From Sphingomonas jatrophae (GTDB taxonomy: Bacteria > Pseudomonadota > Alphaproteobacteria > Sphingomonadales > Sphingomonadaceae), in contig NZ_FOZG01000002.1 in the NCBI RefSeq assembly GCF_900113315.1, positions 1,054,001-1,118,000 on the forward strand: DNA of 64,000 nucleotides. Reading direction: 5' to 3'. Shown one piece after another: positions 8,034 to 16,237 of the stretch (its first letter is position 1; the number at the start of each line of letters is the position of its first letter). Below the pieces are notes generated by a model. That model did no database searches and was not told the origin of the DNA. It saw only the letters and a program-made list of their open reading frames with translations. The position numbers were made by a program, and so were the translations under genes.

Positions 8034-8957
8034 ATGCTCGCTGCCCTCGTCGCGGCGCTGGCCTTGCAGGCACCGCTTCCCGCGCCGCCGACGCCCACGG
8101 CCACGCTGCCGCCCGCACAGATCGATGACACGCTGGAGATTGGCGGCGAGGGCGTCGCCGCACGCTCGGTCAACACGCGCCTCACCGTGCCTGTCCGGGT
8201 CAACGGCGCGGGGCCGTTCCGCTTCATCGTCGATAGCGGCGCCGATCGCTCGGTCGTCGGCCTCGGCATCGCGTCCCGGCTGGAATTGCCGCCGGAGGAT
8301 TCGGTCATGCTCCACAGCGTTGCGGGTGCGACGCGCGTCTCGACGGTGCGGGTCGACAGCCTGTCGCTCGGCACCACCGTGATCGAGGGGCTGACGCTGC
8401 CGGTGCTGCTCGACAGCCATATCGGCGCGGCGGGCCTGATCGGCATCGATGCGCTGGCCAATCAGCGGCTGCTGCTCGATTTCAAGCGCCAGCTGATCCA
8501 GGTCGAGGATTCGCGCCGCTCGGCCACGATGCTGGACGGCGAGATCGTCGTCACCGCGCGCCGGCGCCGCGGCCAGCTGATCCTGACCGAGGTGACGGTG
8601 GGCGGGCGGCGCGTCTCGGCGGTGATCGACACCGGGTCGGAGGTGACGATCGGCAACATGGCCCTGCATCGGCATATGGCGCAGCGCCGCCGTGGCCGGC
8701 CGCTCCGTCCGGTCACGCTGACCAGCGTCACCGGTGCGTCGGTGGAGGCGGACCTCGCCATTCTGCCGACGATCCGCATCGGCCGCCTGGAATTGCGCGA
8801 CCTCACCGTCGCCTTCGCCGATCTGCCGCCCTTCCGCCTGTTCGGCCTGGCCGATCAGCCGGCCCTGCTGCTCGGCACCGACGTGCTGGAGACGTTCCGC
8901 CGCGTCGCGCTCGATTTCGGGCGGCGGCGTGTGCGGTTTCAGCTGCGGCGGGAATGA
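8034..8957 (+). CDS. Secreted retropepsin-like protease with two aspartyl lobes
   Basis: A 307-residue protein with two aspartyl-protease motifs in one chain: FIVDSGADRSVVG (Asp67) and AVIDTGSEVTIG (Asp199). Each is followed about 70 residues later by the hydrophobic-Gly psi-loop element (LIGIDAL near 135; LLGTDVLE near 275). Retroviral-type proteases have one lobe and dimerise, so a tandem chain would act as its own dimer. ATG 8034 gives a good signal peptide (MLAALVAALALQAP), so I place it in the periplasm; an ATG at 7977 would add 19 basic residues. Substrate unknown. The short gap after ogt leaves room for co-transcription. Confidence 0.8.
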   Translation: MLAALVAALALQAPLPAPPTPTATLPPAQIDDTLEIGGEGVAARSVNTRLTVPVRVNGAGPFRFIVDSGADRSVVGLGIASRLELPPEDSVMLHSVAGATRVSTVRVDSLSLGTTVIEGLTLPVLLDSHIGAAGLIGIDALANQRLLLDFKRQLIQVEDSRRSATMLDGEIVVTARRRRGQLILTEVTVGGRRVSAVIDTGSEVTIGNMALHRHMAQRRRGRPLRPVTLTSVTGASVEADLAILPTIRIGRLELRDLTVAFADLPPFRLFGLADQPALLLGTDVLETFRRVALDFGRRRVRFQLRRE

Positions 8958-8961
8958 CGGC

Positions 8962-9342
8962 TCAGTTGCCGCGCGCCTTCACCGCCGCGCCTGCGCCCGC
9001 GCCGCTGCGTTCGCAATAATAATAGCCGTCGCGCGCCGCGGCATCGAACTCACCCGACGTGTCGTAGCAGCGCGTGCCGCGCTCCACCCGCACGCCCGCC
9101 TTCGCCTCGACGCGCGGAGTGGTCCCGGCGGCTGCCCGGTCGCTCGCCATCCGGGCCGAATCGCGCGCTTCGTCATCGATCGCGCGGACCTGGCCGGTGA
9201 CGCCGCCCAGCGTCGCGCCCGGCAGCGCCTGCTGGTTCAGCCCTTCGCCCACCATGGCGCCGACGCCCTGACCCGTGCCGGGGATCTGCGCCACCGCAAT
9301 GCCCGACACCAGCGCGAGACCGAGACCAAGCATCCGCCGCAT
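8962..9342 (-). CDS. Small secreted protein, function unknown
   Basis: A 126-residue protein that I cannot assign. From ATG 9342 it starts MRRMLGLGLALVSGIAVA, a signal peptide cleaved before QIP; an ATG at 9354 would add four residues. The mature part is Gly/Ala-rich with a helical, charged middle (RAIDDEARDSARMASDRAA). It ends with two cysteines in a tyrosine-rich segment (RCYDTSGEFDAAARDGYYYCE), which probably form a disulfide. Its stop is five bases from the convergent protease gene. A GGAAC-N17-CGCT element lies at 9373-9393, upstream on its strand, but matches the EcfG consensus only partly. Confidence 0.65.
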   Translation of the reverse strand: MRRMLGLGLALVSGIAVAQIPGTGQGVGAMVGEGLNQQALPGATLGGVTGQVRAIDDEARDSARMASDRAAAGTTPRVEAKAGVRVERGTRCYDTSGEFDAAARDGYYYCERSGAGAGAAVKARGN

Positions 9343-9393
9343 CGCATCCTCCATCCTGTCCTGGGAAAGCGACCGAAGCGGCCGAATCGTTCC

Positions 9394-10068
9394 TCAGCGG
9401 TCCCACCGCTCGACGCGCCAGCCGCGCCGTGCGGCCAGGCGCTCGAGCGGCGGCGACGGGTTGGCCGCCACCGCCTCGTCGGCCCACTCCATCACCGGCG
9501 CGTCGGAGGCATGGTCCGAATAGAAGCGCACCTTCACCGCCGCGCGCTCGATCCCCTCGGCGCGCAGCCATGCCTCGATCATGCGGAGCTTGTCCGGCCC
9601 GTAGCAATTCTCGCCGTCGATCCGCGCCATGATGCGGTCGTCCAGCCCGGCGATCGAGTTGGTCGCGATCACGTCGTCAAAGCCCAGCCGCGCGGCGATC
9701 GCCTCGACATAGAGGCGGTAGGATGCGGTCGCGAGGACGAGGCGGCGCCCCTCCGCCCTGTCCGCTGCGATCTGCGCCAGCGCGCCGGGCAGCACGTTCA
9801 GCCGCAGCACCCGCTCGGCATAGCTGTCCGCCACCGGCCGCAGCCGCGCGCGCTGCACCGATCGACCGATCAGCAGCGCCTGATTCCATTCCTTCAGCCG
9901 CTTCCGGCTGATCGCCCTGGCCGCATAGGCCAGCATCACCAGCGGCACGAGCGGCGCCAGCACCAGCCGCCACGGCGCGAGCCTCAGCGCCGCGTGGATC
10001 AGGAAGGGCGTGTAGGTCCCCGTCCGCGTGACGGTGCGGTCCATGTCGTAGATGGCGAGGTTGCGCAT
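9394..10068 (-). CDS. HAD-superfamily (subfamily IB) phosphatase
   Basis: A 224-residue haloacid-dehalogenase phosphohydrolase. Motif I is IYDMDRTVT (Asp8 nucleophile, Asp10), motif II is VLATASYRLY near 110, and the acidic motif IV is FYSDHASDAPVMEW near 187-200, followed by VAANPSP. The segment between motifs I and II (RLAPWRLVLAPLVPLVMLAYAARAI) is hydrophobic and recalls the cap of IB enzymes such as phosphoserine or phosphatidylglycerophosphate phosphatases. I chose ATG 10068; longer versions have no family sequence. It diverges from the Mla lipid-transport operon, so a lipid phosphate substrate is possible but only inferred. Confidence 0.85.
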   Translation of the reverse strand: MRNLAIYDMDRTVTRTGTYTPFLIHAALRLAPWRLVLAPLVPLVMLAYAARAISRKRLKEWNQALLIGRSVQRARLRPVADSYAERVLRLNVLPGALAQIAADRAEGRRLVLATASYRLYVEAIAARLGFDDVIATNSIAGLDDRIMARIDGENCYGPDKLRMIEAWLRAEGIERAAVKVRFYSDHASDAPVMEWADEAVAANPSPPLERLAARRGWRVERWDR

Positions 10069-10202
10069 GGCCGTGCCCCTAAAGCGCGTGGCGCGAATAG
10101 CCACCGCCATTGCACGCTGCCGCACGGAACCGCGCATCGGCACTGCGCGTCTGATGCGGTGATGCTTGCCCCCGCGCGCCCTTTGCCACACAGATAGGTG
10201 GC

Positions 10203-11297
10203 ATGAGCGGGGCGACCTTCACTCAGGATGGCGACGTGCTGCGGTTGAGCGGCGCGGTCACGCTTGCCCGGCTGGGCGACCTGCCGGAGCGGCTGGAGGC
10301 GCTGTCGCCCCCGCCCGCGCGGATCGACCTGTCCGGCATCGACCGGATCGACACTGTCGGCGCATGGGTGATCCACCGCTTCGCGCGCGAACGCAGCGTG
10401 CCGGTGGAGGGCGCCGACAAGGATACCGAACGCCTGCTGCAACAGGTCGCCGCGGGCGACCGGCAGCCGCAGGTCCGCCCCGAACGGCCCGCCCCTGCCC
10501 TTCGCGTCGCCGATCAGGTCGGCGGCGCGGCGATCCGCGCCTTCGGCACCGGCATCGGCCTGGTCGGGTTCTTCGGCGGCGTGCTGGTGGCGTTCTGGTC
10601 GCTGCTGCGCCATCCCAAGCGGCTGCGCGGCCATGCCATCATCCGCCAGTTCGAGGTGGTCGGCGTGGAGGCGCTCGGCATCATCGGGCTGATGAGCTTC
10701 CTGATCGGCATCGTCATCGCGCAGCAGGGCGCGATCCAGCTTCGCCAGTTCGGCGCGGAGGTGTTCACGATCAACCTCGTCGGCCGGCTCACCTTCCGCG
10801 AACTCGGCGTGCTGATGACGGCGATCATGGTCGCCGGCCGCTCCGGCTCCGCCTTTGCCGCGCAGATCGGCTCGATGAAGCTGGCGGAGGAAGTGGATGC
10901 GATGCGCACCATCGGCGTCTCGCCGATGGAGGCGCTGGTGGTGCCGCGCGTGCTCGCCGCCATCGTCGTCATGCCGCTGCTCGGCTTCTACGCCGCGATC
11001 ATCGCGCTGATCGGCGGCGGATTGTTCAGCTGGCTGTCGCTCGACATTCCGCCGATCACCTTCGTCACCCGCATCCGCGAAGTGGTGCCGATCACCGATG
11101 TCTATCAGGGGCTGGTCAAGGCGCCGGTGTTCGGCGCGATCATCGCCATGGCGGGCTGCTTCCAGGGCATGCTGGTGGAGGGCAATGCCGAGGAGGTGGG
11201 CCTGCGCACCACCGCCGCGGTCGTGCAGTCCATCTTCCTCGTGATCGTCGTGGATGCGTTCTTCGCGGTCTTTTTTGCGCAGATCGGCTGGATATGA
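10203..11297 (+). CDS. mlaE: Mla-type ABC transporter permease with STAS domain
   Basis: Inner-membrane permease of the phospholipid transport system that maintains outer-membrane asymmetry. In this 364-residue form a STAS-like domain (about 1-80, with IDLSGIDRIDTVGAWVIHRFA) is fused ahead of the MlaE domain (about 105-364), as in many alphaproteobacteria. The MlaE part shows EALGIIGLMSFLIGIVIAQQG, the coupling-helix segment ELGVLMTAIMVAGRSGSAFAAQIGSMK with EEVDAMRTIG, and five membrane helices. Its TGA overlaps the mlaF ATG (ATGA). First gene of a four-gene operon. A partial EcfG-like GGAAC-N17-CGTC element lies at 10126-10151. Confidence 0.93.
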   Translation: MSGATFTQDGDVLRLSGAVTLARLGDLPERLEALSPPPARIDLSGIDRIDTVGAWVIHRFARERSVPVEGADKDTERLLQQVAAGDRQPQVRPERPAPALRVADQVGGAAIRAFGTGIGLVGFFGGVLVAFWSLLRHPKRLRGHAIIRQFEVVGVEALGIIGLMSFLIGIVIAQQGAIQLRQFGAEVFTINLVGRLTFRELGVLMTAIMVAGRSGSAFAAQIGSMKLAEEVDAMRTIGVSPMEALVVPRVLAAIVVMPLLGFYAAIIALIGGGLFSWLSLDIPPITFVTRIREVVPITDVYQGLVKAPVFGAIIAMAGCFQGMLVEGNAEEVGLRTTAAVVQSIFLVIVVDAFFAVFFAQIGWI

Positions 11298-12196
11298 AGC
11301 GCGACACGGACGATCGCTGCGACGACGACATCGTCGTCCGCGTGCGCGGCCTCGCCAATCGCTTCGGCGAACAGGCGGTGCACGAAAACCTCGATCTGGA
11401 GGTGCGCCGCGGCGAGATCCTCGGCGTGGTCGGCGGCTCGGGCACGGGGAAATCGGTGCTGATGCGCTCGATCATCGGCCTGCAGACACCCGCCGAGGGC
11501 GAGATCGCGGTGTTCGGTGAGCCGATGATCGGCCGGGACGAGACAGAGGCGAAGAATGTCCGCCGCCGTTGGGGCGTACTGTTCCAGGGCGGCGCGCTGT
11601 TCAGCACGCTGACCGTCGCCGAGAACGTGCAAGTCCCTTTGCGCGAATATTATCGCCGGCTGGACCAGCGCCTGCTGGACGAGATCGCCACCTACAAGGT
11701 CGCCATGTCGGGCCTGCCGCCCGAGGCCGGTCCGAAATATCCGTCCGAGCTGTCGGGCGGCATGAAGAAGCGCGCCGGCTTGGCCCGTGCGCTCGCGCTC
11801 GATCCCGAGCTGCTGTTCCTGGACGAGCCTACCGCCGGCCTCGATCCGATCGGCGCCGCCGCGTTCGACGAGCTGATCCTCGAGCTCAAGGCGACGATGG
11901 GGTTGACCGTCTTCCTCATCACGCACGATCTCGACACGCTGTATGCCATCTGCGACCGCGTGGCGGTGCTGGCGGATCGCAAGGTGATCGCCATCGGAAC
12001 GATCGAGGAATTGCTCGCGTTGGATCATCCCTGGATACAGGAATATTTCAACGGTCCACGCGGCCGGGCCGCCGCCGGCGGCGATCAGGATCTCGGCCGC
12101 GCCGAACGTGAAGAGGGGCCTCGCCTGCGGGAACAGCAGCGCCAGGCGGAAGCCGGGCAGGTCCAGGCGCAAGGCGCAGAAGGGGTGGCGCGCTGA
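11294..12196 (+). CDS. mlaF: Mla-type ABC transporter ATP-binding protein
   Basis: Cytosolic ATPase that drives the MlaE permease. The 300-residue product has Walker A GGSGTGKS (47-54), Q-loop FQGGALF (98-104), signature LSGGMKKR (153-160), Walker B LLFLDEPTAGLDP (174-186) and the switch histidine in ITHDLDTLY. The signature with MKKR is characteristic of the MlaF/Ttg2A branch. The last 45 residues (from about 256) form a Glu/Arg/Gln-rich tail beyond the usual end near 265, reading like a flexible extension. ATG 11294 overlaps the mlaE stop by four bases and the TGA overlaps the mlaD ATG by one base, so all three are coupled. Confidence 0.95.
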   Translation: MKRDTDDRCDDDIVVRVRGLANRFGEQAVHENLDLEVRRGEILGVVGGSGTGKSVLMRSIIGLQTPAEGEIAVFGEPMIGRDETEAKNVRRRWGVLFQGGALFSTLTVAENVQVPLREYYRRLDQRLLDEIATYKVAMSGLPPEAGPKYPSELSGGMKKRAGLARALALDPELLFLDEPTAGLDPIGAAAFDELILELKATMGLTVFLITHDLDTLYAICDRVAVLADRKVIAIGTIEELLALDHPWIQEYFNGPRGRAAAGGDQDLGRAEREEGPRLREQQRQAEAGQVQAQGAEGVAR

Positions 12197-13146
12197 TGGA
12201 AAACCGGTCCAACAACGTGCTGGTCGGCAGCGTCGTGCTCGGCCTTACCTTGCTGACGGTCGTCTTCCTCATCTGGATCGCGGGCTTTTCCGGCGGTTCG
12301 GATCAGAAGTTCGACATCTTCTTCAAGACCTCTGTCGATGGCCTCGCCAAGGGCTCCTCGGTCACCTTCGCCGGCGTGCCGGTGGGCAAGATCGAGGACA
12401 TCAACATCATGCCGCAGAGCCCCGAATTCGTGCAGGTGCGCATCTCGGTGAAGGAGGACGTGCCCGTCCTCCAGGGCACCACCGCCACCATCGCCGGCGT
12501 CGGCTTCACCGGCGTCAGCCAGATCAATCTGGACGGTGCGATCAAGGGCCAGCCGCCGATCACCGACGAGGGGCCCTATGGCGTGCCCGTCATCCCGACC
12601 AAGCCCGGCGCGCTCGGCGAACTGCTCAACTCCGCGCCGCAGCTGCTCGACAAGCTGAGCACGCTGACCGAGCGGCTCGGCCAGATGCTGGACGATCGCA
12701 ACCAGAACTCGATCCGCAACATCTTGGCCAACATGGACAAGCTGTCGCAGAGCCTTGCCGGCCAGGGTCCGGAGATCCGCGCGACGCTGGCGGAAACGCG
12801 CATCGCCATCCGCTCGGCGGGCGTCGCGGCAGACCAGATCGGCCAGCTCGCCGCCACCACCAACGGCATCGTCGCGCGCGACGTCCAGCCGGCGGCCGCC
12901 AATCTGAACAAGGCGATCGCCTCGGCACAGCGCAGCATGGAGACGCTGGATGCGGCGATCGGCGATGCACGGCCGGGCCTGCGCACCTTCTCGCAGCAGA
13001 CAGTGCCCAATGCGAACGCGCTGATCCGCAATCTCAACGAAATGTCCGAAGCGCTCACCGCCGTCGCGCAGAAGCTCGACCGTGGCGGCGTTGGCGGGGT
13101 GATCGGCGGCGGCCGCTTGCCCGATTACGAACCGGGGAGGAAGTGA
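12196..13146 (+). CDS. mlaD: MlaD family (MCE domain) substrate-binding protein
   Basis: Periplasmic, inner-membrane-anchored lipid-binding subunit. The 316-residue protein starts MENRSNNVLVGSVVLGL, with one membrane helix at about 10-30, then an MCE domain at about 37-115 (VDGLAKGSSVTFAGVPVGKIEDI, VQVRISVKEDVPVLQGTTATI, VGFTGVSQINLDGA). The remaining 180 residues are mostly helical and amphipathic, with LNSAPQLLDKLSTLTERLG and similar repeats. Such long C-terminal helices form the central lipid tunnel in MCE assemblies. Start and stop overlap both neighbours by one base (TGATG), showing tight coupling within the operon. Confidence 0.93.
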   Translation: MENRSNNVLVGSVVLGLTLLTVVFLIWIAGFSGGSDQKFDIFFKTSVDGLAKGSSVTFAGVPVGKIEDINIMPQSPEFVQVRISVKEDVPVLQGTTATIAGVGFTGVSQINLDGAIKGQPPITDEGPYGVPVIPTKPGALGELLNSAPQLLDKLSTLTERLGQMLDDRNQNSIRNILANMDKLSQSLAGQGPEIRATLAETRIAIRSAGVAADQIGQLAATTNGIVARDVQPAAANLNKAIASAQRSMETLDAAIGDARPGLRTFSQQTVPNANALIRNLNEMSEALTAVAQKLDRGGVGGVIGGGRLPDYEPGRK

Positions 13147-13733
13147 TGCGCCTGAAACCGCTCGCCGCGGCAATGCCGGCGCTGGCGCTTGCCGCCTGTG
13201 TCAGCTTCGGGGCCAAGGTGCCGCCCACGCTCATGTCGCTGACCCCTGCCGAGCGGCTTGCCCCCGGCACGGCGATGACCGGCACCGATGCACAGGCGAT
13301 CGCGGTCAACCTGCCGACCGCGCCGCAGTCGCTGGTCGGCCTGCGCGTGCCCGTGCAGGCCTCGCCCACCGCCGTCGCCTATCTCAAGGACGCGCAGTGG
13401 GTGGAGCCGCCGGCGCGGCTGTTCCGCCACCTGCTCGCCGAGGTGGTGGAGGCGCGCACCGGCCGCGTCGTGCCCGATTACCGCCAGCCCGCGCTCGCCC
13501 CCGCTACCCGCCTGGACGGGCGGCTGCAGGCGTTCGGCCTCGATGCCGCCAGCAGCAGCGCCGTCGTCACCTTCGATGCGGTGCTTGCCCGCACCGGCCA
13601 GGATCAGGTGCGCACCCGCCGGTTCGAGGCGCGCGTGCCCGTCACCGCGATCGATGCGGCCAACGCGCCCGCCGCGCTCAACCAGGCGGCCAACCAGGTC
13701 GCGACCGAGGTCGCCGACTGGATCGGGCGCTGA
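13146..13733 (+). CDS. ABC-type transport auxiliary lipoprotein (PqiC-like)
   Basis: A 195-residue lipoprotein closing the Mla operon. The signal MRLKPLAAAMPALALAAC has a lipobox LAAC with lipidated Cys18. Mature-part landmarks of the PqiC/YmbA-type family are VGLRVPVQASPTAVAYLKD near 55-75, WVEPPARLFRHLLAEVVEA near 79-97, and the final amphipathic helix APAALNQAANQVATEVADWIG. By analogy with PqiC it would sit on the periplasmic face of the outer membrane and receive lipids from the MCE channel. ATG 13146 shares a base with the mlaD stop. A weak hairpin (13747-13766, then CTTTTG) follows. Confidence 0.88.
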   Translation: MRLKPLAAAMPALALAACVSFGAKVPPTLMSLTPAERLAPGTAMTGTDAQAIAVNLPTAPQSLVGLRVPVQASPTAVAYLKDAQWVEPPARLFRHLLAEVVEARTGRVVPDYRQPALAPATRLDGRLQAFGLDAASSSAVVTFDAVLARTGQDQVRTRRFEARVPVTAIDAANAPAALNQAANQVATEVADWIGR

Positions 13734-13815
13734 GACGGACCGAACACCGCGGAACTTGCCTTCCGCGCGGCCTTTTGCAATCGCTCTGACATTCTATCGT
13801 CGCGCCGGAGTCATC

Positions 13816-14424
13816 ATGCCGTCTTCCCTGCCCGAGCGGGCCATCGACCGTCGCGGGCGCGAGCCGGGGCCGCTCCGGATGTTCTTTCGGCAGTTTCTGA
13901 AGCACCCGGTGATGGTCGGCTCGATCATCCCCTCGTCGGACAAGCTGATCGCGCGGATGCTCAAGCCCGTCGATTGGGCGAACACCAAACTGTTCGTCGA
14001 ATATGGCCCGGGCGTCGGCACCTTCTGCCCGCACATCCTCGAGCGGATGGCTCCCGATGCGCAGCTGATCGCGATTGACACGAACGAGGAATTCATCGGC
14101 TATCTCGGCCGCCGCATAACCGACAGCCGCTTCGTCCCCGTGCTCGGCTCCGCGGCGGACGTGCGCGCGATCATCGCTGCGCATGGCCATGCCAGCGCCG
14201 ATTACATCCTCTCCGGCCTGCCCTTCTCGACCCTGCCCGCCGGCATCGGCCCGCGCATCGCCGCCGAGACGCACGCCGCGCTGCGCCCGGGCGGCGCCTT
14301 CCTCGTCTATCAGTTCAATCCCAAGGTGAAGGATTTCCTCACCCCGCACTTCCGCCGCATCGACCATGCGTTCGAGCCGGTGAACGTGCCCCCCGCCCAG
14401 CTCTACTGGGCCTGGAAGGACTGA
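13816..14424 (+). CDS. PmtA-like phospholipid N-methyltransferase
   Basis: A 202-residue class I SAM-dependent methyltransferase of the short, soluble, membrane-associated type that methylates phosphatidylethanolamine toward phosphatidylcholine, or a close relative. Landmarks are FFRQFLKHPVMVGSIIPSSDKL (23-44), where the GSIIPSS segment is typical of this group; the SAM loop VEYGPGVGTF (61-70) with acidic IAIDTN at the end of strand 2; and the post-I motif DYILSGLPFSTLP (about 143-155). The C-terminus has FLVYQFNPKVKDFL. ATG 13816 is the first start giving family sequence. It lies just downstream of the lipid transporter operon and upstream of a converging PLD enzyme. The exact acceptor lipid is inferred. 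Confidence 0.85.
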   Translation: MPSSLPERAIDRRGREPGPLRMFFRQFLKHPVMVGSIIPSSDKLIARMLKPVDWANTKLFVEYGPGVGTFCPHILERMAPDAQLIAIDTNEEFIGYLGRRITDSRFVPVLGSAADVRAIIAAHGHASADYILSGLPFSTLPAGIGPRIAAETHAALRPGGAFLVYQFNPKVKDFLTPHFRRIDHAFEPVNVPPAQLYWAWKD

Positions 14425-14461
14425 GCTTTCCGCTCGCCTCGGCACACTCCGGGTCCGGCCC

Positions 14462-15637
14462 TCAGCGGCCGTCCAGCCCGAAGTTCAGCCGCCGCGTCAC
14501 GTTCACGTCCAGCACCGCGACGATGAAATAGGCCAGCCCCCAGCGCAGCCGGCTGAGCCAGCCGGCCTGCGCATGCCGCTCGCGCGTAATCTCCTCGGAT
14601 GCGGCCAGTTCGCCCTCGAAATAGCGGCGCATCGCTTGCGCGAAGCCGGCATCCTCCACCCGCAGAATCAGCTCCAGGTTGATGTAGAGGCTGCGCACGT
14701 CGAGATTGGCCGAGCCGATGTGCGTCACATCGTCCACCACGAACAATTTGGTGTGCAGCTTGGTCGCGGCATATTCGAACACGCGGACGCCGCGCCGGAT
14801 CAGCCGGGCATAGGTGTGGCGCGCGGCGGCGATCGTCGCGTCATTGTCCGATTTGCCCGCGGTCAGCACGCGCGCGGTGCCGCCCGCCTTGGTCACCCGC
14901 TCGATCCGTCGCAGGATGGCGGGGTTCGGCGCGAAATAGGCAGCGATCAGGTCGATGCGCCGCGCCACCTGCATGTCGCGCTTGAGGCATAGCGCCCACG
15001 GGCTCAGCCGCCGCGTCGGCCCGCCCATCAGCCAGCGGACCGGCCCCTCCGCCTCGCTCGCCCCCTTGAGGATGTGGCGCAGATCGCGCCAGCGGCCCTT
15101 GGGCATCCGCGCCCACGCCTCCAGCGCGTCGTAATAGGGCGCCAGCCGCGCCGCCGCCGGCCCCTCCACCAGCAGGCCGAGATCGCGCCATGCGCCATCG
15201 TCCGCCGCACCGAAATAATCCGCCTCGACGTTGAAGCCGCCGACGATCACCGATGTCTCGTCGGCCAGTGCCAGCTTCTGGTGGTTGCGCAGCAGATAGC
15301 GCCGGCCGAAACGCGGGCTGAAGCGGCAGACATGCGCCCCCGCCTGCTCCAGCGGCGCGAACAGGGCATCGTCCGCATCGCTACCGAAGCCGTCGATGAT
15401 CAGCGATACGCGCACGCCGCGCTGCACCGCCGCCAGCAGGGCATCGCGCACCTGCCGCCCGGTGTCGTCGTCGGTGTAGATGTAGTAGAGCAGCCGCAGC
15501 GATTTGCGCGCGCCCTCGATCAGCGCGATCAGCGCCTCGAGCCGCGTTTCGCCCTCCACCAGCAGGCGCAGCCGGTTGCCCGCGACCTCATGGGTCACGC
15601 CGTCCGCCCCCGCCTCTTCGCGCTCCGCATCCGCCAT
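14462..15637 (-). CDS. Phospholipase D family protein (cardiolipin synthase-like)
   Basis: A 391-residue protein with two HKD motifs, HQKLALAD (His119, Lys121, Asp126) and HTKLFVVD (His295, Lys297, Asp302), each followed by the G-G/S-N element ([22 protein letters not shown]). The second matches the bacterial cardiolipin synthase pattern. There is no membrane anchor at the N-terminus, unlike ClsA, so it resembles the shorter ClsB/ClsC group; a moderately hydrophobic C-terminal stretch ([11 protein letters not shown]) could bind membrane. ATG 15637 is preferred over a 144-residue upstream extension of nonsense composition. An EcfG-like element GGAAA-N16-CGTT lies at 15647-15671. Probable role: cardiolipin or related lipid synthesis. 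Confidence 0.88.
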   Translation of the reverse strand: MADAEREEAGADGVTHEVAGNRLRLLVEGETRLEALIALIEGARKSLRLLYYIYTDDDTGRQVRDALLAAVQRGVRVSLIIDGFGSDADDALFAPLEQAGAHVCRFSPRFGRRYLLRNHQKLALADETSVIVGGFNVEADYFGAADDGAWRDLGLLVEGPAAARLAPYYDALEAWARMPKGRWRDLRHILKGASEAEGPVRWLMGGPTRRLSPWALCLKRDMQVARRIDLIAAYFAPNPAILRRIERVTKAGGTARVLTAGKSDNDATIAAARHTYARLIRRGVRVFEYAATKLHTKLFVVDDVTHIGSANLDVRSLYINLELILRVEDAGFAQAMRRYFEGELAASEEITRERHAQAGWLSRLRWGLAYFIVAVLDVNVTRRLNFGLDGR

Positions 15638-15646
15638 CCGGGCTGC

Positions 15647-15671
15647 AACGCCCGCCCGCCCGCTGGTTTCC
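15647..15671 (-). promoter_or_regulatory. Possible EcfG-type promoter for the PLD gene
   Basis: On the minus strand GGAAA (15671-15667) and CGTT (15650-15647) are exactly 16 bases apart, one mismatch from GGAAC-N16-CGTT. The start codon at 15637 is nine bases downstream, so the leader would be very short. Confidence 0.4.
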
Positions 15672-15675
15672 GACC

Positions 15676-15704
15676 TTGACGTGCAGGCCCGTTTTCGGCT
15701 AGCG
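15676..15704 (+). promoter_or_regulatory. Probable housekeeping promoter for rpoZ
   Basis: A perfect TTGACG -35 element (15676-15681) is followed after 17 bases by CTAGCG, close to the GCTA-type -10 box used by the alphaproteobacterial housekeeping sigma factor. It points to rpoZ at 15756. The -10 match is partial. Confidence 0.45.
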
Positions 15705-15755
15705 GCACGCCTTTCCCACAGCCACCGAGCTGCGGCCCCTGAGCGGAGCGATGAG

Positions 15756-16097
15756 ATGGCGCGCGTCACCGTCGAGGATTGCGTCGACAAGATCCCGAAC
15801 CGGTTCGATCTGGTTCTGCTGGCAGCGCAGCGTGCCCGCCAGATTTCCGGCGGCGCCGAGCTGACGCTCGATCGCGACCGGGACAAGAACCCCGTCGTGG
15901 CGCTGCGCGAGATCGCGGAAGAGACCGTGCTCCCGCGTGAGCTGGAAGAGGCGGTCGTCTCCAACATGCAGCGCGTCCAGGTCGACGATGACGATGCGCC
16001 GGACGAGATTGGCAGCCTCGCCGCCTCGGCCGAGGCGCTGCGCCTCACCGCCGCCGCACCGCCGCGCAACCAGAATACCGGCGGCGATTACGAATAA
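15756..16097 (+). CDS. rpoZ: DNA-directed RNA polymerase subunit omega
   Basis: Small RNA polymerase subunit that clamps the beta-prime C-terminus, aids assembly and, in proteobacteria, contributes to a ppGpp-binding site. The 113-residue protein opens with [29 protein letters not shown], the diagnostic omega sequence, and continues with [12 protein letters not shown]. The C-terminal 40 residues are acidic and less conserved. I chose ATG 15756 over the ATG five bases earlier in another frame. It is followed by a strong terminator and then by the (p)ppGpp synthetase/hydrolase gene, the common rpoZ-spoT order. Confidence 0.96.
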   Translation: MARVTVEDCVDKIPNRFDLVLLAAQRARQISGGAELTLDRDRDKNPVVALREIAEETVLPRELEEAVVSNMQRVQVDDDDAPDEIGSLAASAEALRLTAAAPPRNQNTGGDYE

Positions 16098-16101
16098 GCA
16101 G

Positions 16102-16134
16102 GAAGGGGCGAGCGGATCGCCCCTTCTTCGTTTC
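16102..16134 (+). terminator. Intrinsic terminator after rpoZ
   Basis: A ten-base perfect stem (16102-16111 with 16117-16126) and five-base loop are followed by TTCGTTTC. It separates rpoZ from the next gene, so spoT probably has its own promoter in 16127-16237. Confidence 0.75.
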
Positions 16135-16237
16135 GGCCACCTGCGTGACGGCGTGACACCGGCGCGCTGAACAATCTTGTTGCGCCGCAAACCCTTCCCG
16201 CTTGCCTTTCCGCGCCCCCGCGCCCCATGTAGCGCGG

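Noticed and set aside
10166-11293. Open frame continuing upstream of mlaF in the same phase
   Set aside because: The sequence before 11294 is a different phase of mlaE and gives no family text. MlaF starts at ATG 11294, overlapping the mlaE stop.
13747-13776. GGAAC-N16-CTTT before the PmtA-like gene
   Set aside because: The GGAAC belongs to a small hairpin (GCGGAA/TTCCGC) at the end of the lipid transporter operon, and the -10 is off consensus.
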